Part shown: piece by piece, positions 7,126 through 10,882 of the stretch
How the letters are laid out: every line of letters starts with the position of its first letter
How positions within the stretch are numbered: the stretch's first letter is position 1
Source of the DNA: Oscillospiraceae bacterium
GTDB lineage: Bacteria > Bacillota > Clostridia > Christensenellales > Aristaeellaceae
Reading direction: 5' to 3'
Length of the DNA: 10,882 nucleotides
NCBI GenBank assembly: GCA_031282605.1
Contig: JAITDK010000029.1
Coordinates: forward strand, 1 to 10,882
The notes under the pieces: generated by a model
The model's input: the letters and a program-made list of their open reading frames with translations, nothing else
Told to the model about the DNA's origin: nothing
Database searches by the model: none
Made by a program: the position numbers and the translations under genes

Positions 7126-7887
7126 ATGCGCGCTGTATACCGCACCCATCCCGGTTTCGTACGCGAGAAGAACGAGGACACCGTTCTCACCGATCCGTCC
7201 GGATTGTACATCATAGCGGACGGCATAGGCGGACATCGCGCAGGCGAGATCGCCTCTCGCATGGCGGTGGACTTGTTGAGGCAGTCCTTGATCAGCGCGC
7301 CGTTCGGTCCAGGCGCGCTGCGGGAAGCCATCGAAGCCGCCCACAAAACCATCTTTGACATAAGTCAGACGCGTGTCGACTTCCAAGGCATGGGCACCAC
7401 CCTCACGCTGCTATGGGTCGCGCCAGACGACACAAGGGAGCGCAGTGTGATTATAGCGCAGCTGGGCGACAGCCGCGCCTACCTGCTGCGCGGCAAGTGT
7501 CTGCATCGCTGCACGCGGGATCACTCTAGAATCGACGAACTGCTGCGCAAGAAGGCCATTACCCCCGAGCAGGTGCGCGTCCATCCCGAACGCAACGTTA
7601 TCACGCGCGCGTTGGGAATCAAGAAGACCGCCAATCCCGACCTGTTCGGCTGGGAGCGCCAACACGGCGACCTGTGGCTGCTATGCAGCGATGGACTGAC
7701 CGATATGATCGACGACGCAGGCATAGCATCCATACTGCGCGGATACACGATCGACGAAGCCGCCGACATTCTGCTGCGCGAGGCGCTGGATCGCGGCGGC
7801 AGCGATAACATATCCCTGGTGCTGATATACGACGACGAGCCCGGGGACGGCGGGTATCCGATCGAGGGAAAGGAGGCCGATCTATGA
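7126..7887 (+). CDS. prpC: PP2C-family Ser/Thr protein phosphatase (PrpC/Stp)
   Basis: This is the cytosolic, metal-dependent phosphatase that reverses phosphorylation by the adjacent PASTA kinase. With the ATG 7126 start the protein is 253 residues, the usual size for PrpC/Stp. Motifs in order are HPGFVREKNED (8-18; Asp18), ADGIGGH (31-37; Asp32), GMGTTL (88-93), LGDSRAYL (113-120), CSDGLTD (187-193; Asp189) and GGSDNIS (224-230; Asp227). The Asp residues of the binuclear metal site are all present. The frame stays open for a further 81 codons upstream, but that stretch looks non-coding, so I reject it. The stop overlaps the kinase start (ATGA, 7884-7887), so the antagonistic pair is probably made in a fixed ratio. 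Confidence 0.95.
   Translation: MRAVYRTHPGFVREKNEDTVLTDPSGLYIIADGIGGHRAGEIASRMAVDLLRQSLISAPFGPGALREAIEAAHKTIFDISQTRVDFQGMGTTLTLLWVAPDDTRERSVIIAQLGDSRAYLLRGKCLHRCTRDHSRIDELLRKKAITPEQVRVHPERNVITRALGIKKTANPDLFGWERQHGDLWLLCSDGLTDMIDDAGIASILRGYTIDEAADILLREALDRGGSDNISLVLIYDDEPGDGGYPIEGKEADL
7871..7876 (+). promoter_or_regulatory. Ribosome binding site of prkC
   Basis: A consensus AGGAGG, within AAAGGAGG, lies 7 nt before ATG 7884. It is the strongest ribosome binding site in the window and sits inside the end of prpC. Confidence 0.85.
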
Positions 7888-9848
7888 GCGAACCGTCCGC
7901 TCCGCCCGCAGACGCGTCGAATCAAACAGGGCAGGTAAGGATCGGCCAGGTTCTGGCGAATAGGTACGAGCTGCTCGAACGGATAGGCGCTGGCGGCATG
8001 TCCACCGTGTATCGCGCGCTGGATCGCAACACGAAGAAGATGGTAGCGGTCAAGATACTGCGCGAGGAACTGTGCAAGGACGCGGCCTTCATCGCGAGAT
8101 TCGAGGCCGAGTGCACCGCCGTGTCGCGCATGACCCATCCTAATGTAGCGGGATTGCTGGACGTCGGCGTCGAGGGCGAACTGCACTACCTGGTCATCGA
8201 GTTTGTGTTCGGCACATCGCTCAAGGATATGATCAAGCAATCTGGCGCGCTGCGCGGCGACACGGCGGGGCAGATTGCCATACGCATTCTCTCCGCGCTG
8301 CAGCACGCGCACCAGAACGGGATAATCCATCGCGACGTAAAGCCGCAGAACATCCTGATCGACAAGCAGGGCGTGGTCAAGGTGCTGGACTTCGGCATCG
8401 CGCGACTGATGGATCCGGCTGGCAAACCTCAGCCCGGCGGTTCGAATGACAAGACGAAGCCGGTTGATCCCAAGAACGGAAAGGATCAGCTGGAGGAGAT
8501 GCCGCTCGGATCGGTGCATTACTTCTCGCCCGAGCAGGCACGCGGCAAGGCCGCCGATCATAAGTCCGACATATACTCCGTCGGCGTAGTGCTGTATGAG
8601 ATGCTCACAGGCGCGCTGCCATTCCAAGGCCAGTCGCAGATGGAGGTAGCGCTGCAGCATATCGAGGACGCGCCGCGTCCGCCGACAGAGATCAACCCGA
8701 ACGCGAACGCCGAGCTATCCAAGATCGTCCTGCGCGCGATGGAGAAAGACCCCGCGAATCGTCACGAGAGTGCCGCCGCGATGATCCAGGCCATCCGACA
8801 CGCACTCAAGAAACCGGAAGTCTCCGAATCCAAGCAGGCGCCGTCCGAGCCTGTGCTCAAGCCCAGCGAAGAGCCGCGCAAAGACAAGCAGGATTATAGG
8901 CTGCGCTGGTCGCGCCGGGTGTTGACCACCAGCTTCACGGTATTGCTATTATTGGTTATCGGATTGCTGGTAACGAATGTGGCGCGCAGCGTGATTCACT
9001 CGTTAAGCAATCATATTATTATGCCTGTCGTAACGAACTACTCGTGGGAGGTCGCCAGCCAAAACCTGATGGACTTAGGTTTGGAGGTTCTCCGCCGTGA
9101 CCAGATCGTCGAGATCGGCAATGAGAACCTGGTGATCGAGCAAGAGCCTATGCCGGGCGTGCTGCTTTCCAAGGGAGATAGTGTGACACTCGTCGTCAGC
9201 AAGAGCGAGTATGACATCATCATGCCCGATCTCACGCACGAAACGGTCGGCAAGGCGATGGAGATCATCGAGAAATTCAAGCTGAATCTGGGCGCGCAGG
9301 AAACGATCGTATCCCAAGTGGCGGTAGGGCAGGTCGTCGGGCAGTCGCCGGCGGCCGGGGTAAAGGTGCGGTATGGGACGAGCGTGATGCTGACCGTCAG
9401 CGGCGGGCTGATGGTAGTGCCCGATCTGCTGCTCAAGACTGAACAGGAAGCGCGCGACTGGTTGAAGGCCGACGGGCAGCTGGCGCTTCAGGAAGTGCAG
9501 TATCAGACGGTGAACGACTCGGCTATGGACGGCGTCGTGATTGCGCAAAGCCCGGAGGTAGCCAAGCAGGTGATGCTTCAAACGCCCGTCACGCTGACGA
9601 TAGGCAGGCTGGAGCAGAGGATATATCTGGGTCAGGCAGAAGCCCTGGTGCGCCTGGATCACGACGCGCTGATCAGGGGGATGCTGCTTAAGCCGGACGG
9701 CACAGAGGAACTGCAGTATTGCGCGATTCATCCCGCGGGCGACAGCGCCGCGCGTTTTCTGGTGCGCAGCGCTTTGCCAGGCGTGCAGACGGTGCGCGTA
9801 TATAATGAGAGCGAATTGATACAAAGCATAACGGTAACGCTGGAATAA
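7884..9848 (+). CDS. prkC: PASTA-domain membrane Ser/Thr protein kinase (PrkC/PknB/Stk type)
   Basis: A membrane kinase that senses peptidoglycan or lipid II and phosphorylates cell-wall, division and translation proteins. In the 654 residues: an N-terminal kinase domain (~28-308) with P-loop GAGGMSTVY (35-43), Lys57, Glu76, HRDVKPQN (149-156; Asp151), DFG (169-171) and SPEQARG (215-221); a linker rich in Pro, Lys and Glu; one transmembrane segment (~346-367); three PASTA repeats (~378-440, 445-508, 511-575); and a ~75-residue C-terminal region of unknown role. The catalytic residues are complete. The activation loop is odd: it is about 20 residues longer than in B. subtilis PrkC and has Glu204 where the second phospho-Thr normally sits, five residues before the Gly of GSVHY. 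The gene overlaps both prpC and rsgA. Confidence 0.96.
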   Translation: MSEPSAPPADASNQTGQVRIGQVLANRYELLERIGAGGMSTVYRALDRNTKKMVAVKILREELCKDAAFIARFEAECTAVSRMTHPNVAGLLDVGVEGELHYLVIEFVFGTSLKDMIKQSGALRGDTAGQIAIRILSALQHAHQNGIIHRDVKPQNILIDKQGVVKVLDFGIARLMDPAGKPQPGGSNDKTKPVDPKNGKDQLEEMPLGSVHYFSPEQARGKAADHKSDIYSVGVVLYEMLTGALPFQGQSQMEVALQHIEDAPRPPTEINPNANAELSKIVLRAMEKDPANRHESAAAMIQAIRHALKKPEVSESKQAPSEPVLKPSEEPRKDKQDYRLRWSRRVLTTSFTVLLLLVIGLLVTNVARSVIHSLSNHIIMPVVTNYSWEVASQNLMDLGLEVLRRDQIVEIGNENLVIEQEPMPGVLLSKGDSVTLVVSKSEYDIIMPDLTHETVGKAMEIIEKFKLNLGAQETIVSQVAVGQVVGQSPAAGVKVRYGTSVMLTVSGGLMVVPDLLLKTEQEARDWLKADGQLALQEVQYQTVNDSAMDGVVIAQSPEVAKQVMLQTPVTLTIGRLEQRIYLGQAEALVRLDHDALIRGMLLKPDGTEELQYCAIHPAGDSAARFLVRSALPGVQTVRVYNESELIQSITVTLE

Positions 9849-10720
9849 TGGCCGCTCAAGGAACGCTGCTGAGCGGCATAGGCGGATTCTACACCGCGCT
9901 GGCGGACGACGGCACGGTGTATACTCTGCGTCCGCGCGGCAAATTGAGACGCGATACCGCGCCGCTGGCGGGGGATCGGATCGAAATGACGCCTGGCGAG
10001 GGCGAGCGTCACGGCTGGCTGGAGCGCATACTGCCGCGCCGCACTGTGCTGACTCGTCCGCCCGTAGCCAATCTCGAGCTGCTGATACTGGTAATCGCGC
10101 CTAAACCGGAGCCTGACATGATGCTGATCGACAGGCTGGCCGTTATTGCTCGCCGCGCGAATATTGATTGTCTGATATGCGTAAACAAACGTGACCTTGA
10201 TCCGTCGCTGGGGCTGCGCGTAGCCGGCGAGTACGCTCAATCCGGGATGGAGATTATGTCGGCGTGCGCGCTGGAGCCGTCGACGCTGGATGCGCTGCGA
10301 GGCGTGATGGCGGGTAGGTTGTGCTGTATGGCAGGGCAGAGCGGCACGGGCAAGTCCACTATACTGAACACGCTGCTGAACCGGCAGTTGAAGACCGGCG
10401 GTGTAAGTCCGCGCACCGAGCGCGGGCGGCACACGACGCGGCAGGCTGAGTTGCTGATAGAGGGTGAGTTAAGGGTTTTGGATACGCCAGGATTCTCGCT
10501 GCTGACGCTTGAGGACGTTCCGCCGGCGGAGGTGCGGGAGGTGTATCCGGAGTTTGAGGGGTACAGTGGCGCGTGCAGGTTTCAGCCGTGTATGCACGAC
10601 AAGGAGCCGGACTGCGCGGTAACCGCCGCGCTGACCGGAACGCCCGCTCAAGCGCGCCTAAACCGTTATCGATTGCTGTTGGCCGAGGCACGCGAGGCGG
10701 AGAGGAATCGGTATCGGTAG
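9848..10720 (+). CDS. rsgA: Ribosome small-subunit-dependent GTPase RsgA (CpgA/YloQ)
   Basis: A circularly permuted GTPase that acts late in 30S subunit maturation. The 290-residue product has an N-terminal OB-fold (~1-68), the permuted G motifs (G4 NKRD 113-116, then G1 GQSGTGKST 163-171, the G2 region RGRHTTR 192-198, G3 DTPG 212-215) and a C-terminal zinc module with Cys243, Cys248, His250 and Cys256. The start overlaps the kinase stop by one base (TAATG), with no clear Shine-Dalgarno, so coupled translation is likely. The B. subtilis homologue is a known PrkC substrate, which fits its place next to the kinase. In B. subtilis rpe and thiN follow, but here only non-coding DNA and a repeat are seen before the window ends. 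Confidence 0.96.
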   Translation: MAAQGTLLSGIGGFYTALADDGTVYTLRPRGKLRRDTAPLAGDRIEMTPGEGERHGWLERILPRRTVLTRPPVANLELLILVIAPKPEPDMMLIDRLAVIARRANIDCLICVNKRDLDPSLGLRVAGEYAQSGMEIMSACALEPSTLDALRGVMAGRLCCMAGQSGTGKSTILNTLLNRQLKTGGVSPRTERGRHTTRQAELLIEGELRVLDTPGFSLLTLEDVPPAEVREVYPEFEGYSGACRFQPCMHDKEPDCAVTAALTGTPAQARLNRYRLLLAEAREAERNRYR

Positions 10721-10785
10721 GGAACGGTGAACCGATTGCGCCACGGAATAGACTATCCAGGTGCAACCGGCGATCCGAAGCCGGT
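10713..10785. other. Two hairpins after rsgA, possible transcript end
   Basis: ATCGGT (10713-10718) pairs with ACCGAT (10731-10736) across 12 nt, overlapping the rsgA stop. ACCGGC (10766-10771) pairs with GCCGGT (10780-10785) across 8 nt. Neither is followed by a T-run, so I do not call an intrinsic terminator. Together with the adjacent repeat hairpins they could protect the 3' end of the operon mRNA or slow polymerase; that is inference. Confidence 0.4.
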
Positions 10786-10790
10786 AGAAT

Positions 10791-10882
10791 GTGTATCACG
10801 ATGGTCCAGGCGAAGCCTGGTCAGGTTTCGAAAGGGCGGATAGCCCTTCGCAGGGTCTGGGACAGAGTCCCAGGCTCCCCGC
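10791..10882. repeat. Dispersed structured repeat, copy 2
   Basis: This is a direct repeat of 1-92 with 90 of 92 identical bases; the differences are at 10823 and 10826. The three hairpins are intact: 10806-10811/10815-10820, 10832-10837/10843-10848 and 10857-10863/10867-10873. One outer pair of hairpin 1 is lost through the change at 10823. The window ends at the last matching base, so the real 3' end of this copy is not visible. Confidence 0.85.

Noticed and set aside
7521..8660. 379-codon minus-strand open frame across prpC and prkC
   Set aside because: It lies wholly opposite two well-supported genes in a GC-rich region where antisense frames stay open by composition.
10791..10882. Intrinsic terminator after rsgA
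   Set aside because: The hairpins are strong but none is followed by a T-run on the + strand, and the same unit occurs upstream of priA.

Overview
The window carries a housekeeping operon typical of Bacillota (Firmicutes), all on the + strand: priA, def, fmt, rsmB, rlmN, a PP2C phosphatase (prpC/stp), a PASTA Ser/Thr kinase (prkC) and rsgA. This is the order known from Bacillus subtilis (priA-defA-fmt-rsmB-rlmN-prpC-prkC-cpgA). The high GC content, AGGAGG-type ribosome binding sites and divergence of the proteins suggest a GC-rich member of the Clostridia, probably from a metagenome. That taxonomic reading is inference; no rRNA or other marker is present to confirm it.

Layout. Positions 1-371 are non-coding. 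They hold a 92-bp structured repeat, an 11-bp inverted repeat, a short hairpin, and a promoter whose -10 box lies only 8 bp before the priA start codon. priA (372-2687) is followed after 30 bp by def (2718-3242). Then fmt, rsmB and rlmN follow with 4-bp start/stop overlaps. A 247-bp gap (6879-7125) separates rlmN from prpC (7126-7887). prpC, prkC (7884-9848) and rsgA (9848-10720) again overlap by 1-4 bp. The last 162 bp hold hairpins and a second copy of the 92-bp repeat, 90/92 identical to the first and ending exactly at the window edge.

How the genes work together. priA restarts stalled replication forks. fmt and def add and remove the N-formyl group on initiator Met. rsmB and rlmN methylate 16S and 23S rRNA. 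rsgA is a GTPase that matures the 30S subunit. The phosphatase/kinase pair is the cell-wall-sensing phosphorylation switch of Gram-positive bacteria; B. subtilis PrkC is known to phosphorylate the RsgA homologue CpgA, so the last three genes form a plausible regulatory unit.

What is unusual. I see no new defence system or mobile gene. The points worth a second look are: the near-identical three-hairpin repeats bracketing the operon; a 30-bp in-frame minisatellite that adds an 80-90 residue disordered basic N-terminus to RsmB; a kinase activation loop that is longer than usual and has Glu where the usual phospho-Thr sits; and an apparently leaderless priA transcript.
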